Part shown: piece after piece, positions 9,092 to 17,887 of the stretch | Layout: each line of letters starts with the position of its first letter | Numbering within the stretch: the first letter of the stretch is position 1 | Assembly: GCA_040768845.1 (NCBI GenBank) | Contig: JAXGME010000007.1 | Span: 186,001 to 250,000 of the forward strand | Reading direction: 5' to 3' | Origin: JAEZHK01 sp040768845 | GTDB taxonomy: Bacteria; Bacillota; Clostridia; Christensenellales; Aristaeellaceae | DNA length: 64,000 bases | Translations under genes and position numbers: made by a program | Notes under the pieces: generated by a model | The model's input: only the letters and a program-made list of their open reading frames with translations | What the model was told of the DNA's origin: nothing | Database searches by the model: none

Positions 9092-10600
9092 ATGCAGCCC
9101 GGCACATTTTCCTTCTTTGCCTTTCTCGCGGTCACCGTCGCCGCGTGTTTTGCCGCGCCCAAGCGCTGGCAGTGGCTGGTGCTCCTGGCCGCCAGCCTCT
9201 ATTGCTATTCCACCTTCGCCACCCGGGCGCCCCTGTGGCTGGCCATCACCATCCTCGCCACCTGGGGCGGCGCGCTGGCGCTGGAAAAGCTGAACGCGCG
9301 CGCCAAGGCGGCCCCGAAGGGCAGCCCGGAACGCGAAGGGCAGACCCGCGCAAAAAAGCTGTGCCTCGCCGCGGTGGTGGCGGTGGATGTGGGGCTGCTG
9401 GCGGCGCTCAAATATCGGGGGCTTTTTTCCGGCGGTAGCATCGTCGCGCCGCTGGGCATCTCCTTTTACACGATGACCGCCGTCGGCTACGCGGTGGACA
9501 TGTACCGGGGCAAGTACGCGGCGGAGCGCAATCCGCTGCGCCTGGCGCTGTTTCTGACGCTGTTTTTGCAGATCGTACAGGGCCCGTTTCTGCGCTACGA
9601 CGACACGGGCCCCAAACTGCGCGCGCCGCTCCGGTTTGACTACGACCGCCTGCGCCGGGGCCTCGTGCGCATGCTGTGGGGCCTGATGAAAAAAGCGGTC
9701 ATCGCCGACCGGCTGGGCGCCTATGTGCAGGCGGCGCTGGCCGATCCTTCCGCCCAGGGCGCGCCGGTGGTGCTGATCGCGCTTTGCCTCTATTCGGTGC
9801 AGATCTACGCCGATTTTTCCGGCTACATGGACATGATGCTGGGCGCGGGCAACATCCTGGGCCTCGAATTGCCGGAAAATTTTGAAAACCCGCTGGCCGC
9901 CCGGTCGGTGGCGGATTTCTGGCGGCGCTGGCACATCACGCTGGGCGCGTGGTTCAAGGATTACGTGTTTTACCCCGTTTCGGTCTCCCACATCGCCACC
10001 CGCTGGAGCCGCGCGCTGCGCAAGGCCGGGAAGATCCGCTTTGCGAAGATCGCCCCGGCGCTGATGGGCCTGGCGCTGGTGTGGCCGCTGACGGGCCTGT
10101 GGCACGGGGCCACCTGGAATTTTCTCCTATGGGGACTTTTAAACGGCGCCGCGATTGCGGTTTCGCTGATCACCGAACCCTGGCAGCAGCGCGCGCTGAA
10201 AAGGCTCGGCATCCGGCCGGAGAGCCGGGCCTTCCGCGCCTTTCAGATTGCGCGCACGTTTTTGCTGCTGACGCTGATCCGCGCCTTCTCCAGAACGGAC
10301 ACACTGTCCGAGGCGCTGGCGGCGCTGCGCTATGCGCTGGCGCCCGGCCTTTCAAGGGGCTTTGCCCTCTTTCCGGAGATGGACGGCTTCTCCCAGGTCT
10401 ACGCGCTGATCGCCGCGCTTCTGACCGTTCCGATGCTGCTCGTCGAGCGGCAGGGCAGTCCAAAGGCCCTGCTCGACCGCTTTGACGCGATGCGGCTGCC
10501 GATGAAGTACGCCGTGAGTTTGGCGCTTCTGTACGCGGTGCTGATCGCCGGCGCGCTGGGCGACGATCTCTTTACCGGGTTTCTGTACGCGGGATTCTAG
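9092..10600 (+). CDS. MBOAT family membrane acyltransferase (DltB/AlgI-like)
   Basis: 502 residues with about ten to twelve membrane segments. The MBOAT active-site region reads TGLWHGATWNFLLWG, with the invariant His, preceded by DFWRRWHITLGAWFKDYVFYPV, which is characteristic of AlgI/DltB. It should pass the acyl group from the carrier across the membrane to an acceptor used by the SGNH partner. It starts one base after the carrier gene stop. The N-terminus (FSFFAFLAVTV) is more AlgI-like than DltB-like. Confidence 0.9.
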   Translation: MQPGTFSFFAFLAVTVAACFAAPKRWQWLVLLAASLYCYSTFATRAPLWLAITILATWGGALALEKLNARAKAAPKGSPEREGQTRAKKLCLAAVVAVDVGLLAALKYRGLFSGGSIVAPLGISFYTMTAVGYAVDMYRGKYAAERNPLRLALFLTLFLQIVQGPFLRYDDTGPKLRAPLRFDYDRLRRGLVRMLWGLMKKAVIADRLGAYVQAALADPSAQGAPVVLIALCLYSVQIYADFSGYMDMMLGAGNILGLELPENFENPLAARSVADFWRRWHITLGAWFKDYVFYPVSVSHIATRWSRALRKAGKIRFAKIAPALMGLALVWPLTGLWHGATWNFLLWGLLNGAAIAVSLITEPWQQRALKRLGIRPESRAFRAFQIARTFLLLTLIRAFSRTDTLSEALAALRYALAPGLSRGFALFPEMDGFSQVYALIAALLTVPMLLVERQGSPKALLDRFDAMRLPMKYAVSLALLYAVLIAGALGDDLFTGFLYAGF

Positions 10601-10661
10601 CGCGGCGCGCGCATCTTTGTCCATTGTTTATTACGGTTTGCAATACTTTTGTCATACTCTA

Positions 10662-10690
10662 TTTACAACCATCCCCTCCCGTGGTATAAT
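10662..10690 (+). promoter_or_regulatory. Promoter of the L,D-transpeptidase gene
   Basis: TTTACA (10662-10667) and a perfect TATAAT (10685-10690, in a TGGTATAAT context) with a 17-base spacer, just upstream of GGGAGGGG. Confidence 0.8.
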
Positions 10691-10708
10691 GACGCGGGAG
10701 GGGATACA

Positions 10709-11803
10709 ATGCGCAAGGCAATCCTGACGGCGGTGGCGCTGATGCTGGTGCTGGCCATTCCGTCCTCGGCCGCCACCACCTTGAGCAAGGTGACGCTGAT
10801 CGTGGAGGGGAAGCGCGTGCCGCTTTCGTCCTCCACCGGGTACGTCCAAAAATCCAACGGCCGCGTGATGCTTCCGCTGAAGGCGGTGTGCGACGCGCTT
10901 TCGGTGTCCTACAGCCAGTCCAAAAACGGCAAGCAGATGTTCATGGAAGGACCGGGCAGCACCCGCGTGGCGGTGAGCGCGGGCTACGCCTACGCCAAGG
11001 TGAACGGCAAGAAGAAGGCGCTGCGCACCCGGGCCTACGTCAAGGGGGGCCTTCTGATGGCGGATCTTTCCGTGTTGCGGTGGATCGGTGCGCGCTACAA
11101 GACGGCGTCGAAGTCGGCGCTGTCCAAGCGGGGCTATCCCGGCGCGGCGGTGTCCGTCAGCATGGCGGACACGGCGGTTACCTTCCCCACGCTCGCCGCA
11201 GATTCGTCCGGCGGGGGCGCTTCCCAGAAAAACAGTTTTGCGGCGGATCTCCCCGCCGCGTCCTCCTGCGACCAGATGGTGGTGGTCAAGTACAAAAGCG
11301 GCTCCAGCGCCACGCTGACCATGCATGAAAAGACGGACGGCGTGTGGAAGCAGATTCTGTCCTCCACCGCCTACGTGGGCAAAAACGGCATTGGCAAAAC
11401 CCGCGAGGGCGACAAAAAGACGCCCACGGGCACATTCAACCTCAAGGCGCCCTTTGGCATCAAGTCCAACCCCGGCACGAGCCTCAGCTATCTCAAGGTG
11501 ACCAAACACCACTTCTGGTGTGGGCAGTCCGGTTCCAAATACTATAACCAGCTGATTGACACCCGGGTCACGGACCTCAAGCGCACCGCCTCCGACGAGT
11601 ACCTGATCAATTACAAGGGCGTGTACAACTACTGCGCCTTCATCGACTACAACGCCTCCGGCGAGGCAGGCAAGGGCTCCTGCATTTTCCTGCACTGCAC
11701 CGGCTCCAAGAAGTATACCGCCGGCTGCGTGGCCGTGCCGGAGAGCGTGATGGTCAAGATTCTGAAGAACATGAAGTCCGGCTGCAAGATCGTCATCTAC
11801 TGA
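10709..11803 (+). CDS. Secreted L,D-transpeptidase (YkuD-type) with copper-amine-oxidase-like N-domain
   Basis: 364 residues. A signal peptide (1-22) is followed by an N-terminal domain with VTLIVEGKRVPL and GRVMLPLKAVCDALS, the pattern of copper amine oxidase N-like cell-wall modules. The C-terminal YkuD domain has KTREGDKKTPTGTF and the catalytic block IFLHCTGSKKYTAGCVAVPE (His, then Ser/Thr-x-GC with the nucleophile Cys). Such enzymes make 3-3 peptidoglycan cross-links or attach proteins to the wall. GGGAGGGG precedes the start. It is transcribed separately from the acylation operon and ends at a terminator. Confidence 0.85.
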   Translation: MRKAILTAVALMLVLAIPSSAATTLSKVTLIVEGKRVPLSSSTGYVQKSNGRVMLPLKAVCDALSVSYSQSKNGKQMFMEGPGSTRVAVSAGYAYAKVNGKKKALRTRAYVKGGLLMADLSVLRWIGARYKTASKSALSKRGYPGAAVSVSMADTAVTFPTLAADSSGGGASQKNSFAADLPAASSCDQMVVVKYKSGSSATLTMHEKTDGVWKQILSSTAYVGKNGIGKTREGDKKTPTGTFNLKAPFGIKSNPGTSLSYLKVTKHHFWCGQSGSKYYNQLIDTRVTDLKRTASDEYLINYKGVYNYCAFIDYNASGEAGKGSCIFLHCTGSKKYTAGCVAVPESVMVKILKNMKSGCKIVIY

Positions 11804-11814
11804 GCAGGGAGACG

Positions 11815-11852
11815 CGAAGGGCCCCGCGGACAGCCGCGGGGCCCTTCGTTTT
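11815..11852 (+). terminator. Intrinsic terminator
   Basis: A perfect 15-bp stem (11815-11829 with 11834-11848) and a 4-base loop followed by TTTT. It separates the L,D-transpeptidase gene from the convergent regulator. Confidence 0.85.
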
Positions 11853-11863
11853 GCAGATAGCCC

Positions 11864-13117
11864 TCAATTTCCTGCGCCCGGCAGCTGCGGACCGCGGGGC
11901 GCGAAGGCCGCCTTCTGCTGCCCCGGCAGGCTGATAGGCCCCAGGCGGTAGGAGAACATAATGGCCGAATTGGGGCAGGCCTTGTAAAACGCCCGCTTGA
12001 TGCGCTCCAGCACCATCTTGCCGGTATCGTGGTTGACCAGCGGCAGCAAAAGCGCATACTGGGACGCGCTGAAGTGGGTGATGGTGTCGCCCTTGCGGAG
12101 GTTGGTGACCAGCGTCTTTTGAAGCGTCTGCATGATGTCGTTCAGCCGCATCGGCTCCATGGGGTTGCTGCCGATGGAGGTGATCATGATCAGCGCGATG
12201 AACATGGTGGAGCCCATGCGCTCAAGGTTGCGCATCTGGAGGTTGTAGATCTCCTTGAACACCGCATATTCGCAGACGAAGGCGCCGCGCTGCGTGCCGT
12301 ATTCGGTCAGCTCCTTGCGGATGGCGTCGATGTCCATGTCCAGCGTCTTGCCCGCCTTCAGAATCTGCTTGTAGAATTCCTGGATGGCCTCCGGCGGCTG
12401 CATGCCCAGATATCTCAGGTGCAGATTGGTGGCGTGCTTGTACTGGATCAGCGCCTCGTTGTTGCGGTTGGTGCGGATCAGCGCGTTCATCAGCGACAGG
12501 TGCAGCCGCTCATCGAATACGTCCACGTCCAGCGCCAGGCGGCACACGTGGATCATCCGCTCGAAGTCCTTGGCCTCCTTGAGAAGGTCCAGATACCGGT
12601 AGACCATCTTCAGGTACTGGCTGTGCAGGTACACGCTGCGGGAGACCACCCAGTCCTCCTGCTCAAGGCCGGGCAGCAGATCGCCCTGAAACAGCGACAG
12701 CATGCGGTTGAACTTCTGGTGCACCTCGTCGTCCAGCGCCGTCACGTCCGTCAGCTCGGCGATGAGCTTTTCAAACTCCAGCGTGTCCACCGAAATGCCC
12801 ATATGGGTGTTGAAGCGGTAGGAGCCCCGCTCGGTGACGATGGCCGTGCCGAAATCCGGCGAAATCTCGTTCAGGATGGTGCGCGTCCGGCTGACCAGCG
12901 TTTTGAGCGCGCCTTCCGGGTTGGAGGACTGCTCGTCCTCCCACAGCACCTCGTACAACTTGAAATTCGGCGCGGACTCCCCGCCCCGCAGCACCAGATA
13001 CTGCATGAGCCGCGTGCCTTTTTTGGTTTTTGCCAGCTGCTTTTCGACGCTTCGCTCGTTCACCAGCACGTCGAATTTCCCCAGCATTCTGATGGCAATC
13101 TGGTTTTTGCTCTCCAT
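11864..13117 (-). CDS. BTAD/SARP-type transcriptional regulator with degenerate GGDEF-like tail
   Basis: 417 residues. The N-terminal 100 residues are an OmpR-like winged helix (IRMLGKFDVLVNERSV, KKGTRLMQYLVL, LYEVLWEDEQ). Residues about 105-260 are a helical BTAD domain, ending in a helix around RYLGMQPPEAIQEFYK. The C-terminal third resembles a GGDEF fold, but the active-site loop reads SASQY where GGDEF is expected, so no cyclase activity is likely. The start at 13117 follows a G-run. It lies 28 bases after pilT on the same strand and may control or belong to the pilus operon. Confidence 0.75.
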   Translation of the reverse strand: MESKNQIAIRMLGKFDVLVNERSVEKQLAKTKKGTRLMQYLVLRGGESAPNFKLYEVLWEDEQSSNPEGALKTLVSRTRTILNEISPDFGTAIVTERGSYRFNTHMGISVDTLEFEKLIAELTDVTALDDEVHQKFNRMLSLFQGDLLPGLEQEDWVVSRSVYLHSQYLKMVYRYLDLLKEAKDFERMIHVCRLALDVDVFDERLHLSLMNALIRTNRNNEALIQYKHATNLHLRYLGMQPPEAIQEFYKQILKAGKTLDMDIDAIRKELTEYGTQRGAFVCEYAVFKEIYNLQMRNLERMGSTMFIALIMITSIGSNPMEPMRLNDIMQTLQKTLVTNLRKGDTITHFSASQYALLLPLVNHDTGKMVLERIKRAFYKACPNSAIMFSYRLGPISLPGQQKAAFAPRGPQLPGAGN

Positions 13118-13145
13118 CGGGAGCCCCCCCTTCATCGATGCCGCG

Positions 13146-14201
13146 CTAGATCTTCTTGGCCATAAGATCGGGATTGACCGCATAGGAAAGCGCGTACTCG
13201 CGCGTAATCTTTTTTTGCCGGTAGAGCCGCAGGATGTCCTCATCCATCGCGATCATGCCCTGGGCGCCGCCGGCGTAGATGGCGTTGTCGATCTGGTGTC
13301 CCCTGCCCTCGCGGATCATGTTGGAAATTGCCGGGTTGACCAGCATGACCTCCATCGCCGGGGCGAGGGCACCGTCCACCGTGGGAATCAACTGCTGTGA
13401 AACGACCGCCAGCAGCACCATTGAAAGCTGTACCCGCACCTGCGTCTGCTGCGCGGCGGGAAACACATCCACAATGCGGTCGATGGTCTTGGCGGCGCCC
13501 AGCGTATGCAGCGATGACAGCAGCAGGTGCCCCGTTTCCGCCGCGGTCAGCGCGGTTTGGATGGTTTCAAAATCCCGCATCTCGCCCAGCAGGATCACGT
13601 CCGGCGCCTGGCGGAGCGAGGCGCGCAGCGCGCCCGCAAAGTCCGTCGTATCCAGCGCGATTTCCCGCTGGCTGACGATGGATTTCCGGTGGGGATGCAG
13701 GTATTCGATCGGGTCCTCCAGCGTGATGATGTGGCTGGGCGTTTCCCGGTTGATCCGGTCGATCATGCAGGCAAGCGTGGTGGACTTTCCGCTGCCGGCG
13801 GGACCGGTGACCAGGATCATGCCGCGCCGCTTTTCGCACAGATCCAGCACGACCTCCGGAATGCCCAGCGCCCGATAGTCGGGCAGGCCGAAGGGCACCG
13901 CCCGCAATACCGCCGCGTAGGAGCCGCGCTGCTTGTAGGCGCTGCAGCGAAAGCGGCCCACATCCCGGACGGAGAACGAAAAATCGTCGTCGCCCTTTTC
14001 CGCCAGCCGGATGATCGGCCGCTTGCCGGCCAGCGCGTAGGCGATCTGAATCAGGGCGTCCGTCTCATCCATGCTCAGCTTCCCGTCCATCAGCGGCAAG
14101 AGCTGCGTGCCAACCTTGACCGTCGCGGGCGCACCCGGCACGATGTACACATCCGATCCGCCCTGGTCGACCGCCGTCCTGAGCAAGGCCATTAAATCCA
14201 C
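13146..14201 (-). CDS. pilT: Type IV pilus ATPase, PilT family
   Basis: About 351 residues, the usual length of PilT. Walker A is GPAGSGKST, the Asp box reads ITLEDPIEYLH, Walker B is DVILLGEMRD and a His box follows (LLLSSLHTLGAAKTIDRIVD). PilT hexamers power pilus retraction; no PilB extension ATPase is seen in this window. The best start is a GTG at 14201, seven bases after GGGGG; an ATG at 14192 is the alternative. It begins 17 bases after the preceding small protein gene. Confidence 0.88.
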   Translation of the reverse strand: MDLMALLRTAVDQGGSDVYIVPGAPATVKVGTQLLPLMDGKLSMDETDALIQIAYALAGKRPIIRLAEKGDDDFSFSVRDVGRFRCSAYKQRGSYAAVLRAVPFGLPDYRALGIPEVVLDLCEKRRGMILVTGPAGSGKSTTLACMIDRINRETPSHIITLEDPIEYLHPHRKSIVSQREIALDTTDFAGALRASLRQAPDVILLGEMRDFETIQTALTAAETGHLLLSSLHTLGAAKTIDRIVDVFPAAQQTQVRVQLSMVLLAVVSQQLIPTVDGALAPAMEVMLVNPAISNMIREGRGHQIDNAIYAGGAQGMIAMDEDILRLYRQKKITREYALSYAVNPDLMAKKI

Positions 14202-14218
14202 AATCGTTCCCCCATGCG

Positions 14219-14686
14219 TCAATTGAACAGGTTCATCGGGCCGCTTTCGCCCGACCACAGCTCCCCGCCCGTCAGCTGATAGCGGATCACCGGGCAGCGC
14301 TCGCCCGTCATCGACGGGCGCACGGCCACCGACAGTATGCGCCCGCCGCCGGCGTCCAGCTCAAAGGAGAGGGTTCCTCCGTCGTAGGCCAGCGAAACGC
14401 CGTCCAGCGCGATGCCTGCAATCTGCGCCTGAAACGCCCCGTCATCCGGGGCGGAGGCCGCGGCTTTCGCCACGGCGGCATCCAGCCGCGCGAGCACCCG
14501 CTGCGCCTCGTCCGAGGCGCCGTAGTAGTCCGCGGTCATCTCCACGGTGCGGCCCGTCAGCGCGGCGTCACCCCGGGCGCCGGAGAGCGCCAGAAGCGCC
14601 AGCGTCGCCACGCAGAGCACCACGAAGATGGTGAGCATCGTCGAAGCGCCAATGCCGACCCGGTATTCCTGCTTGGACCCTTTCAA
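14219..14686 (-). CDS. Small pilin-operon membrane protein
   Basis: 155 residues with one N-terminal membrane helix (residues 13-36, TMLTIFVVLCVATLALLALS) and a small extracytoplasmic domain with beta-rich C-terminus. The start is a TTG at 14686 with GGGGGAGG seven bases upstream, overlapping the previous stop (TTGA). Its length and position fit a minor pilin or pilus-assembly accessory. No specific family was recognised. Confidence 0.6.
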   Translation of the reverse strand: MKGSKQEYRVGIGASTMLTIFVVLCVATLALLALSGARGDAALTGRTVEMTADYYGASDEAQRVLARLDAAVAKAAASAPDDGAFQAQIAGIALDGVSLAYDGGTLSFELDAGGGRILSVAVRPSMTGERCPVIRYQLTGGELWSGESGPMNLFN

Positions 14687-15075
14687 GGGGACACCTCCCC
14701 CGGCACATACCGGCTGGCCGGCAGTTCCACCAGCGGATCGTCTCCAAGGGAGACGCTGAGGCGGATATCGTACAGCGTGCCCGCGCCGGTTTCCTCCGGC
14801 GCCACGCGGACCCGGAGGCTATAACCGTCCTGCTCCATCGCGTAGCCGTCCACGTCCTTCCGGGCGCTTTCGTCAAGCAGCGCCACCGGGTCCTCCGCGT
14901 CGGCGATGCGCTCCGCCCAGCTCTGGGCGATGAACAGCGCGTCCGTGGTGCGGCGGCTGTCGACGCTGGTTTTGTAGGCCCGCGCCAGCACGCCCGTGCC
15001 AATGACCGCCGACACCGCAAAAAATGCCAGCGTGATCAGAAGCTCCAGCAGCACCAGATTGCCCTTATAGCGCAT
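14683..15075 (-). CDS. Prepilin-like protein
   Basis: 130 residues. The N-terminus reads GNLVLLELLITLAFFAV, close to the type IV prepilin pattern (G, then a hydrophobic stretch with Glu), but the Glu is at mature position +6 rather than +5 if cleavage follows Gly5. A long hydrophobic helix and a small globular part with SLRVRVAPEETG follow. Probably a minor pilin. Overlaps both neighbours. Confidence 0.65.
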   Translation of the reverse strand: MRYKGNLVLLELLITLAFFAVSAVIGTGVLARAYKTSVDSRRTTDALFIAQSWAERIADAEDPVALLDESARKDVDGYAMEQDGYSLRVRVAPEETGAGTLYDIRLSVSLGDDPLVELPASRYVPGEVSP

Positions 15076-15568
15076 CCCGCCCGCCCCCTTCCCCGGCGCG
15101 AAGCGCCACCGAGGTCACGGCCTCGGTGCCGTCGGACAGCGCGGCCCGAAGGGTGATCAGGTCGCCCGAGCGCTCAAAGCGAAAGCCCGGCAGCGCCGTG
15201 ATGGTCTCGCCATCCTCGGGGCTGAAGGGCAGGCCGGCCTCGCAGAACTGCTCCCGGAGGCTGCCGTCCGAGTAGTAGATGCGGGTTTCGTACCGCTCGC
15301 CGTCGATGTCCTCCGCAATTACCAGCAGCGCTTCGCCCCCCTGCGTCCGCAGGGTCACGGCGCTCCGGTCGCCGGAAGCGCGCAGCTTCCCGCTGACATA
15401 GCCCAGCGCGATCCGCTTCTCGCTGGAGAGCTGCGCGGAGGTGGCCATCCCGCGGTAGGACTGAACCCCGGAAACGACAATCGCCAGCGCAAACAGCGCA
15501 AACAGCCCGATCAGCACAAAGGTGAACAGGCCGCTGATGCTGTGGTGGATGCGCCTCGCGCCGCTCAT
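15065..15568 (-). CDS. Pilin-like membrane protein
   Basis: 167 residues with an N-terminal hydrophobic segment (GLFTFVLIGLFALFALAIVV, residues 13-32) directly followed by a GVQSYRGM stretch. The rest is a beta-rich extracytoplasmic domain. The layout matches minor-pilin-type proteins encoded with PilC and PilT in clostridia. It starts inside the stop of the upstream gene (ATGA). Confidence 0.6.
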   Translation of the reverse strand: MSGARRIHHSISGLFTFVLIGLFALFALAIVVSGVQSYRGMATSAQLSSEKRIALGYVSGKLRASGDRSAVTLRTQGGEALLVIAEDIDGERYETRIYYSDGSLREQFCEAGLPFSPEDGETITALPGFRFERSGDLITLRAALSDGTEAVTSVALRAGEGGGRDAL

Positions 15569-15897
15569 GCGCCCTCATCCCTTCTGAAGATCGAAACCGT
15601 CGGCATCACGTTGGAGGCAAACGCGTCGTAGGATACGATATAGCGTTCGTCGTCAAAGCTCAGCGCATAGTGCTCCTCCAGGTATTCCAGCGACGGAGGA
15701 TACTGCCCCTCCGTGGCGTAGCAGGTGATCATGGCGCGCCGGACGGCCTCCCGGAGCTGGGCCGCCTGCTCGACCCCGGTGCGCGCGTCCGCCGCCGAGA
15801 TCAGCCACATGAACACGCCAGCAATCGCCATCAGCGCCGCCAGCGACACGATAAGGCCGCGAAACCCCGCCAGCCTTTTCTTCTCATAAAGATGCAT
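15565..15897 (-). CDS. Small pilin-like protein
   Basis: 110 residues. One N-terminal membrane helix (about 13-33) is followed by a short domain with MITCYATEGQYPPSLEYLEEHY, a motif common to pseudopilins and minor pilins (a Tyr/Pro/Ser loop after the helix). It follows the PilC gene by four bases. No Glu at +5 is seen after a plausible cleavage Gly. Confidence 0.65.
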   Translation of the reverse strand: MHLYEKKRLAGFRGLIVSLAALMAIAGVFMWLISAADARTGVEQAAQLREAVRRAMITCYATEGQYPPSLEYLEEHYALSFDDERYIVSYDAFASNVMPTVSIFRRDEGA

Positions 15898-15901
15898 CGC
15901 G

Positions 15902-16951
15902 CTACCCCATGGATGACATCAGGCTGGCCAGCGGCAGCATGACCGACAGCAAAATGCCGCCGATGACGATGGAGAGCACCGCCACCAGCGTCGGCTCGAT
16001 GGCCGACACCAGGCGGCGGATGCCGTCGTCCACATCGCTTTGGTACTGTTCCGCCAACCGCTGCATCACCGTCTCGGTCTGCCCGGCCACAAAACCCACC
16101 CGGATCATCTTTCCGTGAATGGGCTCGAAGATCTTCGCCCCCTCCACGGCGTCCGCAAAGGACGCGCCGGAACCCATCCGCGTCCGAATGTCCTCAACCT
16201 TTCTGCGGGCGCCCTCGTCGCCCATCACGCCCGGCAGCAGCGCCATCGCCTCGTCCAGCGGAAAGCCGCTGCCCAAGAGCATCGCCATCACCGACGCGAA
16301 GCGCCCGGCGGAAAGCTTGTCCTCAATGGTGCGAAGCGGCGGAAACAGGCGCCTCAGCGTGCGCATCACCGCCTCGCGGCGGCCCGTTTTGATAAGCAGC
16401 GCCACCACCAGCACCGCCAGCAGGACGAGCGCCGTCAAAATCAGCACAAAGGCGCCCGCCCCCATGCCCGCGTTCATCCGCGCGGCGGCGGAGGCGGAAA
16501 GATCGCCGCCCAGGTTTCTCAGCACTTCGGAGAACATCGGCAGCACCTGCACCAGCAGCACCACCACCACCACGGCCATCAGCCCCACCATCAAAAGCGG
16601 ATACGTGACCGCGCTGATCATGGTGGCGCGTACCTGGGCCTCCCGCTGATAGTAGTCCGAAAGCCCCTGCATCACGCGCTCCAGCGTGCCCGCCCGTTCG
16701 CCAATCTGCACCATTTCCACCATGTAGGGCGGAAAAATATCCAACGAGCGCACGGCCTCGTACAGTGAGCCGGTCCGCTCCATCGTCTCATTCAGCCGGG
16801 AAAAGCTGTCGCCGTAGCGCGTGGCCGCATAGTTCTGGCAGAGTGCTGCAATGCCGTCATAAAGCGGAATGCCGCTTTTGAGCAGCAGCGCCACCTGCTC
16901 GCAGAACAGCGCGGTTTCGTCCGCCGGCAGATACCGGGTACGATTGGCCAT
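15902..16951 (-). CDS. pilC: Type II secretion/type IV pilus inner membrane protein (PilC/GspF)
   Basis: 349 residues with two repeated GspF-type cytoplasmic domains, each followed by membrane segments. The first half has FCEQVALLLKSGIPLYDGI and GERAGTLERVMQGL; the second has FASVMAMLLGSGFPLDEAM and VGFVAGQTETVMQRL. Three membrane helices sit near residues 115-135, 165-190 and at the C-terminus. This platform couples the ATPase to pilin assembly. GGGGGAAGG precedes the start. Confidence 0.9.
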   Translation of the reverse strand: MANRTRYLPADETALFCEQVALLLKSGIPLYDGIAALCQNYAATRYGDSFSRLNETMERTGSLYEAVRSLDIFPPYMVEMVQIGERAGTLERVMQGLSDYYQREAQVRATMISAVTYPLLMVGLMAVVVVVLLVQVLPMFSEVLRNLGGDLSASAAARMNAGMGAGAFVLILTALVLLAVLVVALLIKTGRREAVMRTLRRLFPPLRTIEDKLSAGRFASVMAMLLGSGFPLDEAMALLPGVMGDEGARRKVEDIRTRMGSGASFADAVEGAKIFEPIHGKMIRVGFVAGQTETVMQRLAEQYQSDVDDGIRRLVSAIEPTLVAVLSIVIGGILLSVMLPLASLMSSMG

Positions 16952-16971
16952 CGTCCTTCCCCCATCCCTCG

Positions 16972-17799
16972 TCAGTAGACCCGCTCATCCGTGTAGGTGA
17001 CAACCTTGAGCCCGGTCGCCATGCTGGTCGTATCGTACAGCACCCATTTGCCGTCCACCAGGACGTTGTTCCAGGCGTGGTAGTAGGTGTCCGCATACCC
17101 GATGACCAGCGTGCATTGAACGCCCTGCACCCGCAGCATGCAGGCCACCAGCGCGGCGTAATCAAAGCAAATGCCCTTTTTGCTGGACAGGGTTTCGTCC
17201 ACGTCGGGCAAATAGCCGCTCTCGACGATCCTGGCCTTGATGTGGTCGTAGAGCACCGTGCCGGAAACAAAATCGATGACCGCCTTGACCTTGTCCGCGT
17301 CGCTCGTCAGCGCGGCGCACAGTTCCTGGGACTTTTGAACCGCCGCGCTCGTGGCGCTGTAATGCACGTACTGGTTCGGGTACAGCGCAAAGCCAAACTC
17401 GTCGGACATGTCCGCCTTGATCTTCTTCGAGTAGAGCTGCGCATACTGGCTGCCCTTGACCCGCCGGAACACCGTCACCTGGTAGGTTCCGCCGCCCGAT
17501 TGCAGCGGAAAGGTTTCATAATCGCCCTGATTCAGATCGTATGTGTAGGTTGCGGAGCCTTTGACGATGCGCATCTTGAGCTTGTTCTTGTTGCTTGCCT
17601 TGACCATCAAGTAACCATCCGAGGCATTGCTCGCATCTATGACTACGCCGGAGCCCTTGTAAACGGTAGCTCCGGGCGCTTCCGGAAAATTCGCATTGGT
17701 TACATCTGCGAGAAATGCGTACAAGGAAACAATGAGAAGCCCTACGATCAGCGTAATGGCCGCCACGGTCTGGTACGCGGTTCTCTGACCTCTTCTCAT
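16972..17799 (-). CDS. Membrane-anchored transglutaminase-like protein
   Basis: 275 residues. A signal anchor (13-31) precedes a beta-rich domain and a C-terminal transglutaminase-like core with the catalytic Cys in KKGICFDYAALVACMLR, His in YYHAWNNV and Asp in LYDTTS. Such bacterial proteins act as proteases or cross-linkers outside the cell. It is the first gene of the pilus-like operon. A GGAGG lies about 12 bases upstream. Confidence 0.78.
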   Translation of the reverse strand: MRRGQRTAYQTVAAITLIVGLLIVSLYAFLADVTNANFPEAPGATVYKGSGVVIDASNASDGYLMVKASNKNKLKMRIVKGSATYTYDLNQGDYETFPLQSGGGTYQVTVFRRVKGSQYAQLYSKKIKADMSDEFGFALYPNQYVHYSATSAAVQKSQELCAALTSDADKVKAVIDFVSGTVLYDHIKARIVESGYLPDVDETLSSKKGICFDYAALVACMLRVQGVQCTLVIGYADTYYHAWNNVLVDGKWVLYDTTSMATGLKVVTYTDERVY

Positions 17800-17851
17800 T
17801 CCGCGCGCGGCCTCCGTCCTGTCAGATACTCCTCCATGTAACCTATACGGT

Positions 17852-17880
17852 ATTATATCAGCAAATCATGTGTGGCGCAA
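17852..17880 (-). promoter_or_regulatory. Promoter of the pilus-like operon
   Basis: On the minus strand TTGCGC (17875-17880) and TATAAT (17852-17857) are 17 bases apart, between aroQ and the transglutaminase gene. It gives the pilus genes their own start even though they lie directly downstream of the aro operon. Confidence 0.7.
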
Positions 17881-17887
17881 TGCCCTT

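Noticed and set aside
17796..17837. A 13-codon frame overlapping the start of the transglutaminase-like gene (ATGA)
   Set aside because: It could couple translation, but its ribosome site is poor and the codons show no special pattern, so it was not called a leader peptide.
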